Both the position numbers and the translations under genes were made by a program. A stretch of 64,000 nt of DNA from Acinetobacter sp. ANC 4862 (GTDB taxonomy: Bacteria > Pseudomonadota > Gammaproteobacteria > Pseudomonadales > Moraxellaceae): the NCBI RefSeq assembly GCF_004336635.1, contig NZ_SJXH01000007.1, positions 1 to 64,000 on the forward strand. Direction: 5' to 3'. The notes under the pieces were generated by a model. The model searched no databases. It was not told where the DNA came from and worked only from the letters and a program-made list of their open reading frames with translations. Of this stretch, positions 39,754 through 46,819 are shown one piece after another; position 1 is the first letter of the stretch; every line of letters starts with the position of its first letter.

Positions 39754-39781
39754 AACAGTCAGCAATTTTTAACTGTTTTTT
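39754..39781 (+). terminator. Terminator-like hairpin in a gene-free region
   Basis: AACAGT (39754-39759) and ACTGTT (39772-39777), loop 12 nt, T run to 39781. It follows two very short frames; no annotated plus-strand gene precedes it. Confidence 0.4.
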
Positions 39782-40084
39782 ATTCAAAAAATCTAAAATA
39801 GAAATTAATTTATTCTGAAGAAGGTTGACCTTTTTATTGGAGTTTAAAACACTGCTTCGCATACACGCTAGAATTAAATAAATCATTCCAAGTTTTATTT
39901 CAGTTTTTTTAGTTTACTAAATTTTTATTTAAATTTTGTGAATTGCAAGATCTCTAAAGAAACTGAATCTGGGTATTCCCAAACAATAGCGCTAATAATG
40001 TCATGAATATCTCCCAATATTGAACCAAATCTAACCCACTTTTTCATTTGAGTTTTTTTAATAATTGATCACTTTCTTAAAATC

Positions 40085-40110
40085 ATAAAAAAGGAAGCAC
40101 TTGGCTTCCC
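40085..40110 (-). terminator. Intrinsic terminator of pyrE
   Basis: GGAAGC-acttg-GCTTCC (40093-40109) with TTTTTTT on the minus strand, 21 bases past the pyrE stop. Confidence 0.9.
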
Positions 40111-40130
40111 CCTTCTCAACTATCTAAGCA

Positions 40131-40781
40131 TTAAATACCATATTTCACACGGTAAGCTTCCATTTTCGCTAAAGCGTCTTTGTCACCTTTAGCATCTAAA
40201 AAGTCCATCAAATCTTTCATGGTAATGAGCGCATGAACTGGAATTTCGAGTTCTTTTTGCACTTCTTGGATTGCAGACAAGTTACCTTGACCTTTTTCTT
40301 GACGGTCTAACGCAACCAACACACCTGCAATTTGCGCACCGGCATTTTTAAGAACAGTGACCACTTCACGAATCGCAGTACCCGCTGTGATTACATCATC
40401 AATGATCCAGACTTTTTTACCTTCAACAGAAGCACCAACAAGCACGCCACCTTCACCATGATCTTTAGCTTCTTTACGGTTAAAGCCCCAAGGTACGCTC
40501 ACGCCATGATTTTGTGACAATGCCACAGCAGTCGCAGCGACAAATGGAATGCCTTTATACGCAGGTCCAAAAATCACTTCAACATTATCGCAAGTTATTA
40601 ATTTATCGGCATAGCCTGAAGCCAATAACGTTAAAGCTTCACCATCATTGAGCAAACCCGCATTAAAAAAATAAGGACTCACACGACCCGATTTTAAAGT
40701 AAACTCACCAAATTTAAGCACACCACGTGATAATGCAAGTTCGATAAAAGCTTGAGGGTTAAATTGAGCTGGCGAGGTCAT
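40131..40781 (-). CDS. pyrE: Orotate phosphoribosyltransferase
   Basis: 216 residues from ATG 40781, with GGAG seven bases upstream; the frame runs four codons further. Converts orotate and PRPP to OMP in pyrimidine synthesis. The PRPP loop VWIIDDVITAGTAIRE and substrate loop FGPAYKGIPFVAATAVA are typical. Back to back with crc, as in Pseudomonas, with only 34 bases between the two starts. Confidence 0.97.
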   Translation of the reverse strand: MTSPAQFNPQAFIELALSRGVLKFGEFTLKSGRVSPYFFNAGLLNDGEALTLLASGYADKLITCDNVEVIFGPAYKGIPFVAATAVALSQNHGVSVPWGFNRKEAKDHGEGGVLVGASVEGKKVWIIDDVITAGTAIREVVTVLKNAGAQIAGVLVALDRQEKGQGNLSAIQEVQKELEIPVHALITMKDLMDFLDAKGDKDALAKMEAYRVKYGI

Positions 40782-40815
40782 GAGGTGCTCCAAAATTCAT
40801 AAATAGAGGTAAGAC

Positions 40816-41640
40816 TTGCGCATGATACCAAAGAGTAGCTATCCAAGTGATCAAAAAATTCTAAGAGTCGTTTCAATTAACGTAAATGGCTTACGTTCAT
40901 CAGTGACCAAAGGCTTACTTGAATGGATGGAACAGTCAGATGCCGATGTCATCTGCATGCAGGAAAGCCGGATCACGCATGCGCAGTGGACTGAAAAATT
41001 TAGACCTGAAGGTTGGTACACCCACCTGTTCCCTGCTGAACGTGCAGGCTATGCAGGTACTGCGATTTATAGCCGCTTGCCTTTTGTGTCAGTGACTGAC
41101 GGTTTGGGTTTTGAATTAGCCGATTCTCAAGGGCGCTTTATTTCTGCTGAATTTGACTTGGGTTTGGAAAAACCGGTTCATATCTGTTCCCTTTATTTAC
41201 CTTCAGGTTCATCCGGTGAAGAAGCCCAAGCCCGTAAAGACCACTTTTTAGATCAGTATCAAGACATTTTAAAACAATGGCGTGATGAAGATAAATCGGT
41301 CATTGTCTGCGGTGATTACAACATTGTGCATAAACGCATTGATATTAAAAACTGGTCGGGCAATCAAAAATCTTCCGGCTGTTTACCGCATGAACGTGCT
41401 TGGCTCGATCATATTTATGATGATCTGGGTTATGTCGATACTTTCCGTGAAGTGCGTAAGGAAGCGGAACTTTATTCTTGGTGGTCCAACCGCGGACAAG
41501 CCCGTGCCAAAAACGTCGGTTGGCGAATTGATTACCAAGCCTGTTCTCCAGGCTGGAAAGAGCGTACTGTCAATGCCTGGGTCTACAAAGAAACCTGGTT
41601 CAGCGACCATGCCCCAGTGGTTATTGATTATAAAATCTAA
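40816..41640 (+). CDS. crc: Crc / exonuclease III-family protein
   Basis: 274 residues of the EEP nuclease fold. Position beside pyrE and blocks such as SWWSNRGQARAKNVGWRIDYQ identify it with Crc, the protein that with Hfq represses catabolic mRNAs in pseudomonads and Acinetobacter. Unlike Pseudomonas Crc as I recall it, the exonuclease III catalytic set looks complete: E50 (CMQESR), Y127, D167 and N169 (CGDYNI), D239 and D264-H265 (SDHAP). Start uncertain: TTG 40816 has GAGG six bases before it, while ATG 40822 has it twelve before. It could keep AP-endonuclease activity. Confidence 0.85.
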   Translation: MRMIPKSSYPSDQKILRVVSINVNGLRSSVTKGLLEWMEQSDADVICMQESRITHAQWTEKFRPEGWYTHLFPAERAGYAGTAIYSRLPFVSVTDGLGFELADSQGRFISAEFDLGLEKPVHICSLYLPSGSSGEEAQARKDHFLDQYQDILKQWRDEDKSVIVCGDYNIVHKRIDIKNWSGNQKSSGCLPHERAWLDHIYDDLGYVDTFREVRKEAELYSWWSNRGQARAKNVGWRIDYQACSPGWKERTVNAWVYKETWFSDHAPVVIDYKI

Positions 41641-41654
41641 TCAATCGAACCTAT

Positions 41655-41678
41655 TTGAGTGAACATTTGTTCACTCAA
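41655..41678. other. Perfect 11-bp inverted repeat after crc
   Basis: TTGAGTGAACA-TT-TGTTCACTCAA, 15 bases after the crc stop and about 95 before the putative small RNA. No T run follows, so it is either a weak crc terminator or a protein-binding palindrome upstream of the RNA promoter. Confidence 0.5.
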
Positions 41679-41749
41679 TACCATCCAAAAACCTACAGCA
41701 CTTGACGCGTTTGTGTATTTTTATAGACGTATTTTAAGTGCATTATAGC

Positions 41750-41909
41750 TTCACGGCAAAGGGATAGGTCAGGATGACACGAAAGGACAGGACGCCGTAG
41801 GATGAAACAGAATAAACGACTTCAGTCGCTTATTTTGCAAGGATGTGACAATGGACGTTGAAATGAGACCCGCATGATCAGGATGATTAAATGCGGGTTT
41901 TCTCTTTTT
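41750..41909 (+). ncRNA. Putative CsrB/RsmZ-like CsrA-sequestering small RNA
   Basis: Gene-free region with eight GGA motifs between 41762 and 41883 (at 41762, 41772, 41785, 41790, 41800, 41841, 41853, 41881), four of them AGGATG. TCAGGATGA occurs twice, each inside a self-complementary arm (GTCA-GGA-TGAC, ATCA-GGA-TGAT). GCAAGGATGT closely matches the CsrA consensus. An ACGGC/GCCGT helix encloses the first group, then a CGAC-ttca-GTCG hairpin, and the end is ACCCGCAT...ATGCGGGT with TTTTCTCTTTTT, whose loop carries a GGA. A -10-like TATAGC at 41744 fits a start near 41751. The 455-base gap between crc and the ArsC-like gene otherwise shows no gene. Confidence 0.75.
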
Positions 41910-42096
41910 CTGGATCTATTAAATCCATATTTTTAATCATAAAGTTATTCTAATCTATAGCACCATATTGGCAAATCTAAATGTCAATTTCATGACATTT
42001 CATTGGTTTTTAGTTTTAATACTTTTCATTCCCCTCTAGAGCTTCTAGATAATTTTCGCTAGGCTATCCAGCAATCGAAAATGGAATGATCATCTT

Positions 42097-42444
42097 ATGC
42101 TTAAAATTTATGGCATCAAAAATTGTAGTTCAATGAAGAAAGCATTCGACCTGCTCAATGAACTGGGGCTGGCGTATGAATTTCATGATTACAAGAAACA
42201 AGGCATTGATGCTGAAACTGTAAAAAAATGGCTAGATGAAGTCGGACAAGATCTCATCCTGAATAAAAAAGGCACCACTTGGCGCAAACTGAGCGCAGAA
42301 GAACAACAAACGGCGCTTGAAAATGAAACAAACTTAATCACTGCCTTAACAACGCATAGCAGTTTGATTAAACGCCCGGTACTCGCAACTGAGCAAGGTT
42401 ATGTCGTGGGTTATGATGAAGCTGCTTACCGAGCTTTAAAGTAA
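42097..42444 (+). CDS. ArsC/YffB-family reductase-like protein
   Basis: 115 residues with a thioredoxin-like fold of the ArsC/Spx/YffB family. The start LKIYGIKNCSSMKKAFDLL carries a single N-terminal cysteine in a CSSM context; KGTTWRKL and LIKRPVLA are family blocks. YffB-type proteins are glutathione-related and generally not arsenate reductases in vivo. It stands alone, with no ars genes nearby. Confidence 0.88.
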   Translation: MLKIYGIKNCSSMKKAFDLLNELGLAYEFHDYKKQGIDAETVKKWLDEVGQDLILNKKGTTWRKLSAEEQQTALENETNLITALTTHSSLIKRPVLATEQGYVVGYDEAAYRALK

Positions 42445-42470
42445 AACTGAAACATTCAAGCTCCCATATA

Positions 42471-42505
42471 AAAAAAGCCTAGCTGAATATCAACTAGGCT
42501 TTTTC
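42471..42505. terminator. Bidirectional terminator
   Basis: AAGCCTAG (42475-42482) and CTAGGCTT (42494-42501) with A and T runs either side, between the ArsC-like gene and the convergent DUF2147 gene. Confidence 0.9.
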
Positions 42506-42528
42506 TTAGTTTTTATTTTGGCTTGAAA

Positions 42529-42966
42529 TTAGTTTGCACGAATCCAAGTTTGGTTACGACCTAAAACCGCTACACCAATAAAACCACGTAACTCTAATTT
42601 TTTACCACCTTCAACCACTTGACCTTTTAATCTGTAGGTTTTACCTGAAGAAGGATCTAAAATTGTTCCCTCTTCATAACTTGTACCACCCACATTTTTA
42701 AGACCATGAACAATTTTTAGACCTTTTAAAGATTTATTATTATATGGGCCTTCACATTTTGTACATGCGTTTTCTTCACCTGGTGTTAAAACCTTTTGAA
42801 TACTCGCAGATAATGTGCCATTTTTTTGCTCAGTAAATTTTACTATCGCTTTCGGTTGTTTTGTTTTGTCATCAATCGTTTTCCAAACAGAACCATTTAG
42901 TGGATCAGCAGCATTAGCCAAAGCTGTTAATCCGAGCAATCCTAATGCAAGTGCAATTTTTTTCAT
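42529..42966 (-). CDS. DUF2147 family secreted protein
   Basis: 145 residues with a Sec signal peptide (KKIALALGLLGLTALANA). The mature domain begins DPLNGSVWKTIDDKTKQPKA and contains a CTKC pair, GTILDPSSGKTYRLKG and LRGFIGVAVLGRNQTW. This matches DUF2147, a small lipocalin-like periplasmic family of unknown function. Confidence 0.88.
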   Translation of the reverse strand: MKKIALALGLLGLTALANAADPLNGSVWKTIDDKTKQPKAIVKFTEQKNGTLSASIQKVLTPGEENACTKCEGPYNNKSLKGLKIVHGLKNVGGTSYEEGTILDPSSGKTYRLKGQVVEGGKKLELRGFIGVAVLGRNQTWIRAN

Positions 42967-43120
42967 TTTTTTTCGTTTCCCTAGTCTGGTATAGACGGCT
43001 TAGTATTAAAAAGTCACAACATTTTTGCAATTTTTCAGTGTGACCATTTAGTGTAATCTTGTAACTTGAATTGGTAAATATCCAGTCATCCTCTAAAAGA
43101 TATAACAAGATGGAAAAAGC

Positions 43121-44032
43121 ATGAAGATAAGTCCTTTATGGAAACAATTAATTACAGAAAGCATCTTAAAAACTACCATCCGTAAACCCAGCCAATTTAA
43201 CTTGCCTCCCAACTCGATACGCTTTGCATTGGAGCAGATGTGTCGTGCCTTTCCAAGCAGCAAAGAAGTTCAAATCAGGCCGCTACGCTTGGCAGGTTTA
43301 CGCGCTGAAGAAATCAAACCTCAAAGTGAATCTTCGCAACTCATTTTGCACATTCATGGCGGTGCATTCTTTTTGGGCTCACTCAAAACCCATCGTGCCT
43401 TTTTAACCCATGTCGCTGCACGTACACAAATGCAGGTGCTTCATGTCGACTATCCCTTAGCTCCCGAATCTGTTTATCCTGAAGCCAGCGATGCGATTTT
43501 TGATATCTATACCACTTTGTTAGGTCAAGGTATTCAAGCCAAAGACATTATTTTATCGGGCGACTCTTGTGGTGCCAATTTGGCTTTGACCTTGGCCCTT
43601 AAAATCCGTGACGAAGGCCTTCCGCAAGTTAGTGGCCTGATACTGCTATCACCCTTTCTTGACTTGACCCTGACCAGTGAATCTCTGCGCTATAACAGTA
43701 AACACGATGCCTTACTCTCCATTGAAACTTTAGAAGCAGGCATTGACTATTACATACCCAAATTTATGAATACCGCAGACCCTGCCATTTCACCGTTATT
43801 TGCAGACTTAAGCGGATTACCCCCAATCTTGGTTCAAGTCGGTTCTAAAGAAATTTTATTGGACGATGCGCAGCGCTTTAAAGAAAAAGCGCAACAAGCA
43901 GGTGTAGATCTGACCTATAAACTTTATACCGGTATGTGGCATAACTTTCAGATGTTTCATCCTTGGTTTGATGAAGGGAAACAGGCCTTGGCCGATCTGG
44001 CCGAATTTGCGCATCAACTCGATCGGGATTAG
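43121..44032 (+). CDS. Hormone-sensitive-lipase-family alpha/beta hydrolase
   Basis: 303 residues. HIHGGAFFLGS supplies the HGG oxyanion loop of the HSL family. The nucleophile is in SGDSCGANLAL (GDSxG), the acid lies in the GSKEILLDDA region, and the His in GMWHNFQ. Probably a cytoplasmic esterase acting on short acyl esters. No signal peptide; substrate unknown. Confidence 0.9.
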   Translation: MKISPLWKQLITESILKTTIRKPSQFNLPPNSIRFALEQMCRAFPSSKEVQIRPLRLAGLRAEEIKPQSESSQLILHIHGGAFFLGSLKTHRAFLTHVAARTQMQVLHVDYPLAPESVYPEASDAIFDIYTTLLGQGIQAKDIILSGDSCGANLALTLALKIRDEGLPQVSGLILLSPFLDLTLTSESLRYNSKHDALLSIETLEAGIDYYIPKFMNTADPAISPLFADLSGLPPILVQVGSKEILLDDAQRFKEKAQQAGVDLTYKLYTGMWHNFQMFHPWFDEGKQALADLAEFAHQLDRD

Positions 44033-44057
44033 ATCTGGGTGTTAAAAAGTGATGGGC

Positions 44058-44083
44058 ATAAAAAAGGTCAGCCGAAGCTGACC
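44058..44083 (-). terminator. Intrinsic terminator of azoR
   Basis: GGTCAGC-cgaa-GCTGACC (44066-44083) with TTTTTT after it on the minus strand. Confidence 0.85.
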
Positions 44084-44111
44084 CAAAAGGAATACTTTAT
44101 ATTTTCAATAA

Positions 44112-44678
44112 TTACAGCGCTTGTACCTGAGTTAAAGCACTAGAAATTGCTTTGTCTTTCAACTCTGGTCCCATATTCACGCCTTCAGCACGAATAATTT
44201 CGACATCATTCACACCAGTGAAGTTAAATACAGTTTTCAAAAAGCCTTCCTGGAAATCGACTGGGCTATTTTCACCATAAACCCCACCACGGCTACTTGC
44301 GATATAAACTTTTTTCTCGCCCGCCAGACCGACAGGACCGTTTTCAGTATATTTAAATGTTTTACCAGCGACGCTAATACGGTCAATCCACGCTTTCAAC
44401 GTTGAAGTCAAACCGAAGTTGTACATCGCCGCACCAACCACCACGATATCCGCATCAAGATATTGCTGAATAATTTTTTCACCTAACTCAGTTTGTTCAG
44501 CATCTTGCCCCATTAAAATGGCACCTGTTAAATGAGGAATAGGCTGTGCAGCTAAATCTAGATAATCCACGGCTAAATCTGCGTGTTTAGTCTGTAATTG
44601 ATCAACAATTGCTTTGCTTAATTGGCGTGAAACTGAAGCATCACCTAAAATACTTGAATCGATATGTAAAACTTTCAT
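44112..44678 (-). CDS. azoR: FMN-dependent NADH-azoreductase
   Basis: 188 residues from ATG 44678, with AAGG eight bases upstream; an in-frame TTG two codons earlier is less likely. Flavodoxin-like fold. VLHIDSSILGDASVSRQL binds the FMN phosphate, and AAMYNFGLTSTLKAWIDRI and ASSRGGVYGE are AzoR motifs. Reduces quinones and azo compounds by two-electron transfer. Divergent from the diguanylate cyclase gene. Confidence 0.93.
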   Translation of the reverse strand: MKVLHIDSSILGDASVSRQLSKAIVDQLQTKHADLAVDYLDLAAQPIPHLTGAILMGQDAEQTELGEKIIQQYLDADIVVVGAAMYNFGLTSTLKAWIDRISVAGKTFKYTENGPVGLAGEKKVYIASSRGGVYGENSPVDFQEGFLKTVFNFTGVNDVEIIRAEGVNMGPELKDKAISSALTQVQAL

Positions 44679-44938
44679 GCTCAAAACCTTAATGTTTATT
44701 TATTCAATGAACGCAGTTTAATCGATCAACAAAAATAGAATAATATCCTTATGCACAACACACTGTTTTATATTTAGAACAATAAACATTCGGATAAAAT
44801 GCATTTTTATACCTAAAAGTACAAAATATAGGCATTACTATTCACAAAAAAACGTGCTATGTTGTGAATTATTAAAAATAAATCAGATCAACTCATCATT
44901 AATACATAATTTGAAGATCTAAAGGTCATATCTATCGA

Positions 44939-46138
44939 ATGAAGCCAACCTTTTCACCCAATCTCACCTCCTCATTCAAAGAAAAAATTGCGAAATATCT
45001 GATAGAAGATGAAGTCGTAATGAACTGGAGTGTCTTGAATAAATGCATCCTGATGCTTATTTTAGGAAGTCTGGTGCATGTAATCTGGATTGTCTGGAAA
45101 GTTTTTGTCCTTCTTTCACCCGAGGTATGGGACTGGGTAAATTTACCTTTGCTCAAGCTTCAACTTGGATTCAACATCCTTTCTCTAATGGTCTTTATTG
45201 GGCTGATTTACCCGTGTTCCGTCTGGCGAAAAAAACCTGCGGTACAGCAGTGGTTGCCTTATTTATGTGTGGCCATTTTTGTTATTTCATTATGTCGGGA
45301 TGGCTATGTCGTCGGGGTTCTCAGTCCCGCCACCATGATCTCTTACATCAGTTTGGTGACTGTAGGCCTAGTGCTGTTTAACCGTAAAATTGTTTATTAT
45401 GCATTGATTCCGGCCACACTATATTTGATCTTATGTGGCTATTTAAGCTTGCAAGGTCACATTCCCTACGCACCGATCTTTTACTTAAACAGCCTGCCCT
45501 ACCAAAATATGTTTTGGGTTATCACGATGATGTATTTCATTGCACCCATTTTGATTACCTGTTTAATTTTATTTGAAATTTTACTCAGCCAATGGCGGCA
45601 TAGAGAAAAATTAATCCAACATTTAAGTCAGATTGACCCGCTGACCAATGCGCTTAACCGTCGCAGTATTAGCTATTGCCTGGAAAAATTAGAGCGTAAA
45701 CCGACCACATCTTATGCATTGGTATTAATTGATTTAGATCATTTTAAACGGATTAATGACCAATATGGTCATGATAAAGGCGATGAAACCCTGATTAAAG
45801 TCAGTGAAGTGCTTTCCCAAATCATTCGTGACAGCGATGTCGTAGGGCGCTTTGGCGGAGAGGAATTTATTCTTATTCTAAATAACTCTTCTTTAGAACA
45901 AGCACAAATTATTGCTGAGCGTTGTCGCCAAGCCATTCAACAACTGAATTTAATCAGTGGCTTGGGTGAGATGATTCAGGTCACAGCCAGTTTTGGGATT
46001 GCATTATCGAATACCCAACTTAGACCGCAGCAATTGTTAAGCCAAGCAGATAAAGCATTGTATGAAGCAAAAGCTTGTGGCCGTAATCAAGTCAAATGCT
46101 ATCAAGAAGAATTCTTGAGTGAAGCCAAGCTGTGTTAA
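44939..46138 (+). CDS. Membrane-bound diguanylate cyclase (GGDEF)
   Basis: 399 residues. About six membrane helices (residues 30-215) form an unclassified sensor part, followed by a GGDEF domain (about 225-395) with DPLTNALNRRS, IDLDHFKRINDQYGHDKGD and the active loop GGEEF at 306-310. The product-inhibition I-site RxxD is intact (RDSD, 297-300). It should make c-di-GMP from GTP. The start lacks a close ribosome site, so M28 is an alternative. Its stop overlaps the 3' end of the GST gene by 4 bases. Confidence 0.93.
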   Translation: MKPTFSPNLTSSFKEKIAKYLIEDEVVMNWSVLNKCILMLILGSLVHVIWIVWKVFVLLSPEVWDWVNLPLLKLQLGFNILSLMVFIGLIYPCSVWRKKPAVQQWLPYLCVAIFVISLCRDGYVVGVLSPATMISYISLVTVGLVLFNRKIVYYALIPATLYLILCGYLSLQGHIPYAPIFYLNSLPYQNMFWVITMMYFIAPILITCLILFEILLSQWRHREKLIQHLSQIDPLTNALNRRSISYCLEKLERKPTTSYALVLIDLDHFKRINDQYGHDKGDETLIKVSEVLSQIIRDSDVVGRFGGEEFILILNNSSLEQAQIIAERCRQAIQQLNLISGLGEMIQVTASFGIALSNTQLRPQQLLSQADKALYEAKACGRNQVKCYQEEFLSEAKLC

Positions 46139-46815
46139 AGCGGTTTCTGTTGATACGACTCTAAATAATTCACCCAGACATCTTCTTGCAATGCACCATC
46201 GATCCAGGCTTGCATTGCAGGATGTTGCAGCATGATTTGCATATACTTTCGTGTATATTCACTTACAGGCAAAGCATAGGTCATTAAGCGCGTCACCACC
46301 GGTGCATAAAATCCATCGGCAATCGAAAATTCACCACATAAAAAACCGTTTCCGTTTGGACGTTCTGACCAAATCTGCTCGATACGTGCCACCTCCTGAC
46401 GAAGCTCTGCATTGTCCTGCCACAAGCGTTTGCCTACCTCAGCTAAATGGGCGCGAATATTCATGCCACAGGCATTGCGTAAACTGGCAAATCCACTGTG
46501 CATTTCCGCCGTAATACAACGCGCCCGTGCCCGCTGTTTCACATCTTGCGGCCATAAAGCCTGATCTGGATGTTGTTCTGCCAAATATTCACAAATGGCC
46601 AAGGAATCCCAGAGCATCAACCCATCATCCAGCAACACCGGAACTTTACCATTTGGATTAATCGCCAGAACATCCTGTTTAAATGGACCTGTATTTCGTT
46701 CTGAAGGAAAGGGAATGATGATTTCTTCAAATGGTACATTAAATGCTTTCAGCAGCAACCACGGGCGCATTGACCAACTGGAATAATTTTTATTGGCAAT
46801 ATACAGCTGATACAT
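46135..46815 (-). CDS. Glutathione S-transferase family protein
   Basis: 226 residues. N-terminal thioredoxin-like domain with YIANKNYSSWSMRPWLLLKAF (Ser-type active site), NPNGKVPVLLDDGLMLWDSLAI giving the G-site, and an all-helical C-terminal domain with FLCGEFSIADGFYAPVV. Resembles YfcF/maleylacetoacetate isomerase-like GSTs. Its start is 4 bases after the dsbD stop, so it is likely the last gene of that operon. Confidence 0.9.
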   Translation of the reverse strand: MYQLYIANKNYSSWSMRPWLLLKAFNVPFEEIIIPFPSERNTGPFKQDVLAINPNGKVPVLLDDGLMLWDSLAICEYLAEQHPDQALWPQDVKQRARARCITAEMHSGFASLRNACGMNIRAHLAEVGKRLWQDNAELRQEVARIEQIWSERPNGNGFLCGEFSIADGFYAPVVTRLMTYALPVSEYTRKYMQIMLQHPAMQAWIDGALQEDVWVNYLESYQQKPL

Positions 46816-46819
46816 AAAA

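Larger units (their letters stand above)
39203..40084. other. AT-rich gene-free stretch upstream of marR
   Basis: About 880 bases with no supported gene. It contains the candidate operator above, a perfect 16-bp palindrome (39566-39581), an AAAAATAG/CTATTTTT hairpin (39690-39717) and a plus-strand terminator-like hairpin (39754-39781). Two overlapping 15-18 codon frames sit just ahead of that last hairpin. Confidence 0.45.
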
